From contig CAJVZR010000004.1 in NCBI GenBank assembly GCA_913019965.1, forward strand, positions 1 to 64,000: DNA of 64,000 bases, read 5' to 3'. Below the pieces are notes generated by a model. That model searched no databases and had not been told where the DNA came from. It was given only the letters and a program-made list of their open reading frames with translations. Each line of letters starts with the position of its first letter. Within the stretch, counting starts at the first letter, position 1. Below are positions 53,440 through 61,796 of this stretch, one piece after another. This DNA is from an uncultured Oleispira sp. Its GTDB lineage: Bacteria > Pseudomonadota > Gammaproteobacteria > Pseudomonadales > Oceanobacteraceae. Made by a program: the position numbers and the translations under genes.

Positions 53440-53931
53440 CTATTTACGCTTCGGTGCCCAAGCCCAAATCATGGTGGCCTTAACAGTTTCTACGCCTTTA
53501 GCATCGGTAATGACTACAGGAACGTTTATATCCCCTTTTTCATTTTGTTTAATGAAGTCAACCTGTTCATCAGTGAAAGTCGCAACGGCCTTCATATCTC
53601 CAGTTGCTTGCTTTAAATACTCTAAATGCATCGATTTGATTACGATAATGCGATTGTCTGGAACGGTTAAGCCTGTCATGAAGCCTGTTGCCGTTTCGGC
53701 CAGTAAACCCATAGCAGCAGCATGCACACTACCAATGTGATTTCGAACTTTTTTGCGGTTAGGGATTACGACGATACATTCTGTCGGGGTCAGTTTTTCA
53801 TAGCGCAGTCCAGATGTTCCTGCGTACTTAACAACATTACCCATAGCTTTTGAAAGCGCATAAGTACGGATAGATTCGGGGAATTTTTGAAATACATTAA
53901 CCGCATTGGTTAGACGATTGTTCTTAGCCAT
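53440..53931 (-). CDS. DUF4442-like hotdog-fold protein (possible thioesterase)
   Basis: A 163-residue protein with the hotdog fold of DUF4442 and PaaI-type thioesterases. The motif NHIGSVHAAAMGLLAETATG is the long central helix with the catalytic-type residues (H and E), and the strand MHLEYLKQATGDMKAVATF pairs with WAWAPKRK at the end. Similar proteins act on acyl-CoA or acyl-carrier-protein thioesters, but activity here is unproven. It converges with the MvaT-like gene, separated by a strong terminator. Confidence 0.8.
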   Translation of the reverse strand: MAKNNRLTNAVNVFQKFPESIRTYALSKAMGNVVKYAGTSGLRYEKLTPTECIVVIPNRKKVRNHIGSVHAAAMGLLAETATGFMTGLTVPDNRIIVIKSMHLEYLKQATGDMKAVATFTDEQVDFIKQNEKGDINVPVVITDAKGVETVKATMIWAWAPKRK

Positions 53932-54022
53932 GGAAGAAAGCCTTATGTGTGCCTAAAGTTAATGCCCTAAAGCTAGGGCTAATAAGTGTCAGGATTTTTT
54001 AAAGATCACTCATGGCGGCATA

Positions 54023-54439
54023 TTACCCGACCTTAGGGTGAATCACCATGACTGTGGGGCCATTGGTCGATTGTCGAAAACGTCGGTAACTGGCTAAAAG
54101 CTCGTTAGGGATATCCGCTAGATTCACCGGAGTAAACCCTAAGCGCTGATAGAGTGATAGGGCTAGTGGGGTTGGTAATGTGTAAATAGGCTGAATTTGT
54201 TGATTGATTGCGTATCTAATCAGAGCAGACGCAACTCCATGGCCGCGAAATTCCTCTGCCGTTAAGACGCTGCGCAAGAAAAGAAATTCGTCATAAGCTA
54301 ATAAGCGTAATACTGAACAGGTTTGCCCATCATCATCAACTGCTCCGTACATTAAGTCGCTCGGTTTAGCTCTCGCTTTGTCTTTATTCTGTTTATAAAA
54401 ACGGTTTAGCTGCAGGCAATCATGGCTAGCGAACTTCAT
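54023..54439 (-). CDS. GNAT-family N-acetyltransferase
   Basis: A 138-residue acetyltransferase. I start it at ATG 54439 (MKFASHDCLQLN); an upstream TTG at 54451 adds four residues. The acetyl-CoA pyrophosphate loop is visible as FRGHGVASALIRYA (a Q/RxxGxG/A motif), preceded by the FLFLRSVLTAEE strand, and followed by the LSLYQRLGF motif with the conserved Tyr. Substrate is unknown. It is transcribed away from the acid-phosphatase gene. Confidence 0.85.
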   Translation of the reverse strand: MKFASHDCLQLNRFYKQNKDKARAKPSDLMYGAVDDDGQTCSVLRLLAYDEFLFLRSVLTAEEFRGHGVASALIRYAINQQIQPIYTLPTPLALSLYQRLGFTPVNLADIPNELLASYRRFRQSTNGPTVMVIHPKVG

Positions 54440-54644
54440 ATGTTGGCTCAATTGGTCTTATGGTTTGACCTCCCACTCTATTGATAGTTATGAGTAGAGA
54501 GGCTTAAATATTACTTGGTATGTACGTCCCATTTTAAAGGTGGTACGACATCCAATAGAAATATAATAATAACAAAGTTGTAATATGCCAGCAGTATGAT
54601 AACGGCATTATTATAATTACCGGAGCTTCTTAACGAAGAACTAC

Positions 54645-55706
54645 ATGATGATAAAAAAGATTAATAAACGGCCTTTGATTCTGTCATTACTCACCATGGC
54701 AATTTCGGGTCAAGTAATGGCGATGTCTAAAACCCCTGATCTTAAAGAAGATATCGAAGGTGTTGAAGCAGCAGGTAAAATTGTCCGTTTTATTGCGGTT
54801 GGTGATACAGGAACAGGAAAAGCAGGGCAGTACCAAGTAGCCAGTGCCATTGAAAAAGTGTGTGCTGACCGAGGATGTGATTTTGCTTTGGGTCTCGGTG
54901 ATAATATTTACGAGTCCGGTGTTGATTCTGTCGACGATGCGCAATGGCAAGATAAGTTTGAAAAGCCGTATGCAAACTTAGATTTTCCTTTTTACATGAC
55001 CTTGGGGAATCACGATAACTCTTATTTCGCCGGTGGTGGCTTAACTAATAAGAAGGGTGAATTCCAAGTTGATTATCATTACAAAGAAAATAGAAGCAGT
55101 GATAAGTGGAACATGCCGGCGCGTTACTACCACTTCAGTGCGCCACTTGCGGAGAGTGAACCGTTAGTTGATTTCTTTTCTTTAGATTCTAATCCTCTTG
55201 CGGGACTGTCAGATATTAATTCTAAATATTGGCAGCTACCGTATAAAAAACAGCAAGCTGAGTGGTTTGATAATACGATCAAGTCTTCTTTGGGTAAGTG
55301 GAAAATTGCTTTTGCTCACCACCCTTACATGTCTAACGGTTCTCATGGTAATGCGGGTTTATATGATTATGTTGCGGGCTTAGGTAAAGCCTACAAGGAT
55401 TTCTTAGAGCAGGAAGTCTGTAATCGTGTTGATGTTGTTATTGCGGGTCATGATCATGACATGCAATGGTTACGTCCAGTACAAACCTGTGGCAAAACCT
55501 TCCATATGGTTTCTGGTGCAGGGGCTAAGACTCGTAGTTTCAGTAATCCAGACCGTAACCAATCCTATTGGCAAGCCGATGAGACGCTGGGTTTCTTTTA
55601 TATTGAAATCGAAGGGGACGAATTCCGTGGTACAGCCTATCAACTAAATGCAGACGGTGAATATTCGGTTGCTCACCAGCAAACGATTACTCGCAATGCT
55701 GACTAG
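54645..55706 (+). CDS. Exported metallophosphoesterase, purple-acid-phosphatase-like
   Basis: A 353-residue exported enzyme. The signal peptide ends near SGQVMAMSK. The calcineurin-type metal motifs are all there: GDTGTGKAG, GLGDNIYESG, LGNHDNS, AHHPYMSNGSHGN and AGHDHDMQWL, placing a dinuclear metal site. The pattern is closest to the small (ACP5-like) purple acid phosphatases. It lies 71 bases before the PhoD gene on the same strand, so the two phosphatases may be co-transcribed. It likely releases phosphate from organic esters outside the cytoplasm. Confidence 0.88.
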   Translation: MMIKKINKRPLILSLLTMAISGQVMAMSKTPDLKEDIEGVEAAGKIVRFIAVGDTGTGKAGQYQVASAIEKVCADRGCDFALGLGDNIYESGVDSVDDAQWQDKFEKPYANLDFPFYMTLGNHDNSYFAGGGLTNKKGEFQVDYHYKENRSSDKWNMPARYYHFSAPLAESEPLVDFFSLDSNPLAGLSDINSKYWQLPYKKQQAEWFDNTIKSSLGKWKIAFAHHPYMSNGSHGNAGLYDYVAGLGKAYKDFLEQEVCNRVDVVIAGHDHDMQWLRPVQTCGKTFHMVSGAGAKTRSFSNPDRNQSYWQADETLGFFYIEIEGDEFRGTAYQLNADGEYSVAHQQTITRNAD

Positions 55707-55777
55707 TTGAGTCCAAGGCCGCATTGTGCAGCCAATCACGTTGTAAAAATAATTATACGAACATCGTAGGAATATTT

Positions 55778-57430
55778 ATGTCTGTATCACGTAGAAGTTT
55801 ATTAAAAAATGCCGGTATCTTTGGCGCCTCCGCAGCAGTGACTGGGCCAACGATGGCCATGAGTAGTAAGCCTGCTGTTGATCCATTAGCAGAAAAAGTG
55901 ATTGTTGATTTTGGCCATGGGGTCGCTTCAGGAGATCCTTTAAGTGATCGAGTCATTTTGTGGACGCGTATTTCCCCGCAGATAAATGCAGAAACTGAAG
56001 TCACTTGGCGCATTTGTGAAGATGTTGAAATGCAGCAGGAAGTGAATAGCGGTACGGTTAAGACTGATTCTAGTCGTGATTTTACGGTTAAGGTGGATGC
56101 TGATGGTTTATTACCCAATACTTGGTATTACTATCAGTTTTCAGCCGGTGATAAAAAGTCGGTCATTGGTCGAACTAAAACAGCAGCAGAAACCGGTTTA
56201 GATCGTCTGCGCTTAGCGGTTGTCTCTTGCTCGAGTTTCCCACACGGTTATTTTAACGTTTATCGTATTTTATCTGAGCGCAATGACCTTGATGCCGTCG
56301 TACATTTAGGTGATTACATCTATGAGTATGGGGTTGGGGAATATGGAGATAAATCCTTAGAGCTGCAACGCGATCTGTTACCTAAGCATGAAATTGTTAA
56401 CTTAACGGATTACCGCCAACGCCATAACTTGTATAAGCGAGATCCTGATTTACAAGCTGTACATCAGCAGTATCCCTTTATCGTGACTTGGGATGATCAT
56501 GAATTTGCCAACGATACCTGGAAAGAAGGTGCGGGTAATCACAGTGATAACGAAGGCGATTTTTTAGTTCGTAAAGCAAAAGCGAAGCAGGCGTATTTTG
56601 AATGGATGCCAATTCGCAATCAGCCGGAAGATCTTGGCTCTCTTTATCGAAAATTACCTTTTGGCAATTTGGTTGACTTGTTGATGTTAGATACTCGAGT
56701 CGAAGGTCGTGATGAGCAGCCTAGTGGCCTTTATGCCCAGCAAATACGTCACGATGAAAACCGTACGTTAATGGGATTTGAACAAGAAGCTTGGTTGCAT
56801 AACCAACTGAAATCTTCGACAGCCAAGTGGAAGGTATTAGGTCAGCAGGTTCAAATTCAACAACTAGGACCTGTAGCGTTACCAGATCGTCTAGGAGGTG
56901 GGATCTCTTTCTTCTTAGATACTTGGGATGGCTATACAGCAACGCGTAAGCGTTTATTCAATTTTATCGACGATAATAATATCGATAATATGGTGGTTTT
57001 AACTGGTGATATTCACTCAACCTGGGTAGCTGATCTTGCTCATGATCCATTTGATAAACGCTATTATAATGGCGATACCGGGGAAGGTTCTCTGGCGGTG
57101 GAATTTGTTACACCATCAGTATCTTCACCAGCATTACCTCCTGTGATTGGTGATATTGCTGCGGCGGCATTAAAGTCGAGTAGCCCTCATTTGAAACATT
57201 GCGATATGGTTCATAATGGCTTCTTTATTCTAGATGTCACTGAAGAGCGTGCCCAAGCGGATTGGTTCTTTGTTAAAACGGTTAAAGAGAAATCGACTGA
57301 ACATAATCATGCGATTTCTTATAAAACCAATGATCAAGCAAATCGTTTAACAAAGGCTATTGCGCCAGCCATTGCACGCCCAAATACGGCGAGCCTTGCT
57401 CCATTAGAAAGTGACGCTATTAGCGCTTAA
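55778..57430 (+). CDS. phoD: Alkaline phosphatase D (PhoD family), Tat-exported
   Basis: A 550-residue PhoD-type phosphodiesterase/phosphatase. I start it at ATG 55778 (MSVSRRSLLKNAGIFGAS) because it begins directly with a Tat twin-arginine motif (SRRSLLK) and has TAGGAA upstream; a longer reading frame to 55724 would bury the signal. Metal motifs are VVHLGDYIYEYG, TWDDHEFANDTW and VLTGDIHSTW, and VSCSSFPHGYFN marks the first metal ligand region. It follows the acid-phosphatase gene. PhoD enzymes need iron and calcium and are usually induced by phosphate starvation. I see no Pho box. Confidence 0.94.
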   Translation: MSVSRRSLLKNAGIFGASAAVTGPTMAMSSKPAVDPLAEKVIVDFGHGVASGDPLSDRVILWTRISPQINAETEVTWRICEDVEMQQEVNSGTVKTDSSRDFTVKVDADGLLPNTWYYYQFSAGDKKSVIGRTKTAAETGLDRLRLAVVSCSSFPHGYFNVYRILSERNDLDAVVHLGDYIYEYGVGEYGDKSLELQRDLLPKHEIVNLTDYRQRHNLYKRDPDLQAVHQQYPFIVTWDDHEFANDTWKEGAGNHSDNEGDFLVRKAKAKQAYFEWMPIRNQPEDLGSLYRKLPFGNLVDLLMLDTRVEGRDEQPSGLYAQQIRHDENRTLMGFEQEAWLHNQLKSSTAKWKVLGQQVQIQQLGPVALPDRLGGGISFFLDTWDGYTATRKRLFNFIDDNNIDNMVVLTGDIHSTWVADLAHDPFDKRYYNGDTGEGSLAVEFVTPSVSSPALPPVIGDIAAAALKSSSPHLKHCDMVHNGFFILDVTEERAQADWFFVKTVKEKSTEHNHAISYKTNDQANRLTKAIAPAIARPNTASLAPLESDAISA

Positions 57431-57448
57431 CAGAAGGTAAGCGCAGGG

Positions 57449-59014
57449 TTAAAATTTTATCCCTTGTGCGAGGGGCAGCTGATCACCATAGTTAATGGTA
57501 TTGGTTGCTCTTCGCATATAATTTTTCCAAGCGTCTGACCCAGACTCTCGTCCACCTCCGGTATCTTTCTCACCACCAAAGGCTCCTCCAATTTCCGCCC
57601 CAGAAGTACCAATATTAATATTGCTTATGCCACAATCAGAGCCGAGCGCCGATAGAAAATACTCACATTCTTGTAAACTATTACTGAACAGTGCGGAAGA
57701 TAAGCCAAGGGATGAATTGTTATTGATAGTAATGGCTTGTTGAAACGCTTGATAGCGAACTATAAACAATAATGGCGCAAAGGTTTCTTGTTGAATAATC
57801 TCAGCTTCACTGTCTATCTCCATTATCGCGGGTCGCACGTAATAGCCTCCCTTAGGCACGGATGTCTTCATTTGATCTCCGCCATAGAGAAGCTTTCCGC
57901 CTTGCGCAATGCCATGCTCAATACTGTCGCGCATATTGTTAAAAGCCTGTTTGTTAATCAGTGGCCCTAAATGAACATCAGGATTTCTAGGATCACCGAT
58001 GGTAATGGATTGATAAGCGGATATTAAATCGGTTATAAATTGGTCCGCTATATCTTGATGAATAATTAAGCGCCTAAGACTTGTGCAGCGCTGTCCACTG
58101 GTGCCCACAGCGGAAAATAATACTGCGCGTAACGCCAGTTCTAAATTACAGTCTTTAGATATGATCAATGCGTTATTACCACTGAGCTCTAATAAAGAAC
58201 GCCCTAATCTTTGAGCGGTGCGTTGATTAATTTCTCTTCCCATTGCAACGGAACCTGTGGCCGATACTAGAGGGATGCGGTGATCGTCGGCGAGCTGCTG
58301 CGCCCGTTTTTTATCGCCCATAATGACTGTGTGAAGGGCGTCAGGAATATCAAATTCACAGTCTTGAATCGCTAAGCTAATGATCTTCTCGCAGGCCAGA
58401 GAACATAATGGCGTTTGCTCTGAGGGTTTCCAAATAACCGTATCGCCACAGATGAAAGCCAACATGGCATTCCAGGCCCAGACAGCGACTGGAAAGTTAA
58501 ACGCACTGATGACAGCTATAGGGCCCAAAGGGTGCCAAGTTTCACGCATATGATGGAGGGGGCGTTCACTGCTAATGGTCAATCCGTGTAATTGCCTAGA
58601 AAGGCCTACCGCAAAATCACACATATCGATCCATTCTTGTACTTCACCAAGGGATTCTTGCTGGGTCTTTCCTGTTTCCAAGGTGATATAAGTCGCTAGC
58701 TCTGCTTTATGTTTTACCGCTTGTTGAGCAATCTTCTTAACTAATTGTCCTCTTAAAGGGGCAGGCTGAGAGCGCCATTGTTGAAAAGCAAGCTGGCTTT
58801 GCTTTATGAGCTGATCGGTAAGTTGATGGTCAGAACCGGTAAATTCTGCGATTAGAGAATGATCGATGGGGGAAGTATTTATGATGGTGTGTGAGTCATT
58901 CGATTTCTTACACCAATAGCTATGTTCTCCTTGAACCGCAGAGCAAAAGAGCGGGTTTTTCTTATCGCTATGATCAGTAAACTCGAATAAATGTAAGCTA
59001 TTATCCATGGTCAT
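57449..59014 (-). CDS. ALDH7-type aldehyde dehydrogenase (alpha-aminoadipic semialdehyde dehydrogenase)
   Basis: A 521-residue NAD-dependent aldehyde dehydrogenase of the ALDH7A1 (antiquitin) group, which oxidises alpha-aminoadipic semialdehyde to 2-aminoadipate in lysine breakdown. The active-site residues are E276 (LLELSGNN) and C310 (SGQRCTSLRR), 34 apart as usual. The C-terminal INIGTSGAEIGGAFGGEK and ESGSDAWKNYMRRATNTINY motifs are typical of this group. The start may be the second ATG (59008), since GAGG sits seven bases upstream of it. It is the last gene of a four-gene operon, 14 bases after the dehydrogenase gene, which supports a lysine role. Confidence 0.9.
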   Translation of the reverse strand: MTMDNSLHLFEFTDHSDKKNPLFCSAVQGEHSYWCKKSNDSHTIINTSPIDHSLIAEFTGSDHQLTDQLIKQSQLAFQQWRSQPAPLRGQLVKKIAQQAVKHKAELATYITLETGKTQQESLGEVQEWIDMCDFAVGLSRQLHGLTISSERPLHHMRETWHPLGPIAVISAFNFPVAVWAWNAMLAFICGDTVIWKPSEQTPLCSLACEKIISLAIQDCEFDIPDALHTVIMGDKKRAQQLADDHRIPLVSATGSVAMGREINQRTAQRLGRSLLELSGNNALIISKDCNLELALRAVLFSAVGTSGQRCTSLRRLIIHQDIADQFITDLISAYQSITIGDPRNPDVHLGPLINKQAFNNMRDSIEHGIAQGGKLLYGGDQMKTSVPKGGYYVRPAIMEIDSEAEIIQQETFAPLLFIVRYQAFQQAITINNNSSLGLSSALFSNSLQECEYFLSALGSDCGISNINIGTSGAEIGGAFGGEKDTGGGRESGSDAWKNYMRRATNTINYGDQLPLAQGIKF

Positions 59015-59028
59015 ACCTCAGCTATTAT

Positions 59029-60198
59029 CTATGTTGCCATTAAATATTTACCAAAATGAGTTTGATAAAATTGTCGCAATGAAATGCTTTCTTGAGTAAT
59101 AAACCCTGAGCTATTCAATTTGTCAGTTAACCAAAGCTCTATGATTGCGCTAAGGCTTGCCGCAGTACAAATTTGAATGGCGCTAAAATCATGGCCATCC
59201 AACGATGGTAGATTAATCGTGCCGTGATAAATGTGTCTTAATTCAGTGAGCTGTTGATATTTATTATTGTCAGTGATGCTATTGAAGTTATGTTCATTCG
59301 TTGTCGGAGAAGGGGGGCTTGGTTTAATATTTCCTGACACCGATACCATGATGAGAACGACATCTTGAGTCGTCATAGGAATACTTTGATCTAATAATTG
59401 AATGAGTTGAGAGCGTTTTTGCGTCTGTTGAAATTTAAGATCTTTCAGCAAAAATTTCATCAAGTCTCTATGACCTGGATAGCGTACGGTTTTATAATTT
59501 AACTGCTCAACTTTTCCCATCAGCGTTTGAGTTAATGTACCCAGGCCACCGGAAGTATTAAACGCCTCGTACTCAATACCTTCCAACGAGAATACTTCTT
59601 TACTTTCAAGGGGGGCGAGTGAAACAAGGCTACCTTGTTCAATGGCTTGGCAGGGGTTGCAATATTCGTTAACTAATCCTGCCGTTGACCAGGTAAGGTT
59701 ATACAACATTTGGTTAGTTGGATATTGAGGGAGAGCGCCGACACGTAAGTGTACATTTTCCAATGTTTCAAATTGATCATATAAGCTGCGGGCTAATATA
59801 CTAATAAAGCCCGGTGCCAAACCACATTGTGGCACGAATACCTGGCTTGATTGACTCGTCTTGGCTAATTTTTGAATATACTCACACGATGCAACATCCT
59901 CAGTAAGATCGAAATAACTGAGGCCATTTTTATGAGCCGCTTTTGCAATAGGGATACTTAGATTATAAGGTCCAGCGTTAATGACCGCATCGAATGAGTA
60001 CTGTTTAAAAACTTGCTCAAAGCTGCAGGGGTCTGGTAGCTCAAGGATATGGTCGTTAGCGAACTCGGCTAGTGAGGCAGGATTATTATCGGCAATCGTT
60101 ATACCGATAGAGGTGTTAATGTTTGCCTTTAAAGCAGTTAAAAAATGAAAAATAGTACTGCCGATTTTACCTGCACCAATAATAATAATTTTTCTCAT
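59029..60198 (-). CDS. Saccharopine dehydrogenase-family protein (or lysine 6-dehydrogenase)
   Basis: A 389-residue Rossmann-fold enzyme. The N-terminus has the NAD motif IIIIGAGKIGSTIFHFL, then GITIADNNPASLAEF, and the substrate domain has QCGLAPGFISILARSLYDQF and AFNTSGGLGTLTQTL, which are typical of saccharopine dehydrogenases and of their relative lysine 6-dehydrogenase. In the first case it releases alpha-aminoadipic semialdehyde from saccharopine; in the second it makes it directly from lysine. No lysine-ketoglutarate reductase lies in the operon, which slightly favours the second. It is flanked by DUF1338 (15 bases) and ALDH7 (14 bases) genes. Confidence 0.85.
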   Translation of the reverse strand: MRKIIIIGAGKIGSTIFHFLTALKANINTSIGITIADNNPASLAEFANDHILELPDPCSFEQVFKQYSFDAVINAGPYNLSIPIAKAAHKNGLSYFDLTEDVASCEYIQKLAKTSQSSQVFVPQCGLAPGFISILARSLYDQFETLENVHLRVGALPQYPTNQMLYNLTWSTAGLVNEYCNPCQAIEQGSLVSLAPLESKEVFSLEGIEYEAFNTSGGLGTLTQTLMGKVEQLNYKTVRYPGHRDLMKFLLKDLKFQQTQKRSQLIQLLDQSIPMTTQDVVLIMVSVSGNIKPSPPSPTTNEHNFNSITDNNKYQQLTELRHIYHGTINLPSLDGHDFSAIQICTAASLSAIIELWLTDKLNSSGFITQESISLRQFYQTHFGKYLMAT

Positions 60199-60213
60199 TG
60201 ATGATCACCTGCC

Positions 60214-61029
60214 TTAAGTGGTATTGGTAGAAGAAAAAATCTGGTTGGCATTGGCGGCCACAAATCCTTGGTATTCTTGACCATCAGCTTGAGGAAAACG
60301 TTTAGCAAACTCGTAGAAACAGCTTTTAATGGTCTTGGGCCCTTGGTCAAATTCAATGTGTATGTCGTCTGCGATTGTCGAAGCCTGTTCTAATAATACC
60401 TCCGGACTGCCTTTAATGACGCCTCCTTCAGGGTTCATTGCTATGTGATTGCTTTCCATTAACTTAATTAGGCTGAGCCAGTCGAACTGTCTATCACTGC
60501 CAGAATTGAACGCATTAACATCTAGCGTGAAGTGATTTGCATGAAAGCCTACTGCCATTAACCATGCCGCGTACTCACTTTCAGAGCGCAAAATCTTGTA
60601 TTCATCCCAGCTCGGTAAACCCCAGTGGCGACCGCTGTAAAATAAACTGTTATCTTTGGCTAAAGGAGTGGAAGTCGATAATTTATGACTAATTATTTGC
60701 TGACTTTGTTCGCTTAATTGATCTATGTGCAGCTGACTGAGAAATATTTTAGCAATTTTTTTATCTGGGTGAATGTAGGCGCAAGCAGATAAGTGTTTAT
60801 CGGGAAAGCGGTAGCTATCTAATACTTCATAGTTGAGCGAAAATAGATATTGTTCTAAGCAATCGATATCCATGCCGGCAATGTCGAATGTGCGAAAGGC
60901 TACATGGTCATTAATTAATTCAGGGTTATGTTGTTTTAATGCTTCTTGAATGACAGTTGCTTGCGGAGTGAGCTGTAAGTAATCTTGCCATAAAAGAGAG
61001 AAGAAATTTTTAACAGATTGATTGTTCAT
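60214..61029 (-). CDS. DUF1338-domain protein, 2-oxoadipate dioxygenase/decarboxylase-like
   Basis: A 271-residue protein of the DUF1338 family, shorter than the well-studied HglS of Pseudomonas putida, which turns 2-oxoadipate into D-2-hydroxyglutarate with an iron centre and oxygen. The HxxxR motif, H42 and R46 in DHVAFRTF, and H166 in HANHFTLDVN are in the places where this group binds metal and substrate. A similar short form exists in plants (FLO7). The first four bases (ATGA) overlap the end of the upstream gene, so they are translationally coupled. The operon context (ALDH7, saccharopine dehydrogenase-like) supports 2-oxoadipate as substrate. Confidence 0.82.
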   Translation of the reverse strand: MNNQSVKNFFSLLWQDYLQLTPQATVIQEALKQHNPELINDHVAFRTFDIAGMDIDCLEQYLFSLNYEVLDSYRFPDKHLSACAYIHPDKKIAKIFLSQLHIDQLSEQSQQIISHKLSTSTPLAKDNSLFYSGRHWGLPSWDEYKILRSESEYAAWLMAVGFHANHFTLDVNAFNSGSDRQFDWLSLIKLMESNHIAMNPEGGVIKGSPEVLLEQASTIADDIHIEFDQGPKTIKSCFYEFAKRFPQADGQEYQGFVAANANQIFSSTNTT

Positions 61030-61661
61030 GATAAACCTCGTATGGGTATATCTTCGGCTAGATCAGGATCGGAAAATATTAAACGTTGGCTTTCGATTGC
61101 ATTGGGGTAGCGTTGTTTTTCCAGCTGGTAATAAGTTTGAATGAGTTCGATTTCGAGCCCTAGGTAGCTTCTAATATCTTTGAGTGATGTGTCGAGGAAT
61201 TGGTCAAAGTCGACTTCATCAAAGGCTTTGCAGTGACTGACTTGTGCTAGGTGTAAGGCATCATTAAAAATTTGTAAATCTTCACGATTAAAGCGATAGA
61301 CTTCAGGGTAAAAGTTTTGACTGATCCAGCCGAACAGTTTTTCTTCCCAAGTCGAAATGTGCTTGGTACTGCCCATGGTAAAACCTATGATAAAGGCTTC
61401 ATCTTTTGGTAATAAGCCACGACCCAAAATAAGGTGAATGCAGTCGTGTTGATGAAGATCAACACTGCCGGATAATATTCCAAGGCCCTCAGGGTTCTCT
61501 AATAAGCGCACGATAAAGGGAATGTCTTCCTCAGGAGCTCCTAGCGCAGATAGGCTCTCTAAGCCTTGGCGTAAGCTTATTTCATCGTATTCTAGGGGCA
61601 AGAACCAGTCGCGGTAATTTGTCGCTTTTGGTAGCCCAGTTGCTGGATATCCGGATGCCAT
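61026..61661 (-). CDS. Coq4-motif protein heading the lysine operon
   Basis: A 211-residue protein of no firmly recognised family. Residues 72-88 spell HDCIH, then eleven residues, then E: H72, D73, H76 and E88 give an exact HDxxH(x11)E motif, which is the zinc/metal motif of the ubiquinone-biosynthesis protein Coq4. The region after it (FTMGSTKHISTWEEKLFGWI) and the helical C-terminus fit an all-helical metal protein. The ATG at 61661 has GGGGGAG a few bases upstream. The stop overlaps the DUF1338 start (ATGA), so it is the first gene of the operon. It could be a redox or decarboxylase partner of the 2-oxoadipate step. This is inference from motif and place. Confidence 0.7.
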   Translation of the reverse strand: MASGYPATGLPKATNYRDWFLPLEYDEISLRQGLESLSALGAPEEDIPFIVRLLENPEGLGILSGSVDLHQHDCIHLILGRGLLPKDEAFIIGFTMGSTKHISTWEEKLFGWISQNFYPEVYRFNREDLQIFNDALHLAQVSHCKAFDEVDFDQFLDTSLKDIRSYLGLEIELIQTYYQLEKQRYPNAIESQRLIFSDPDLAEDIPIRGLS

Positions 61662-61796
61662 AACTCCCCCTGATAATTCACAAGAGTCTCTTCAGTTATA
61701 GAGGTGTTAGGCTAGGGAAACAAGGGTAAAGAATAGTGTGCTATGAGAACTCACTTAGTAAGCGCTCACAGTTATATTGAATTATGCACTCCAGCA

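Noticed and set aside
54452-54644. Pho box upstream of the phosphatase genes
   Set aside because: No pair of CTGTCA-type repeats with the right spacing was visible in this region.
54687-54950. 87-residue minus-strand ORF inside the acid-phosphatase gene
   Set aside because: Antisense shadow of a well-supported coding frame.
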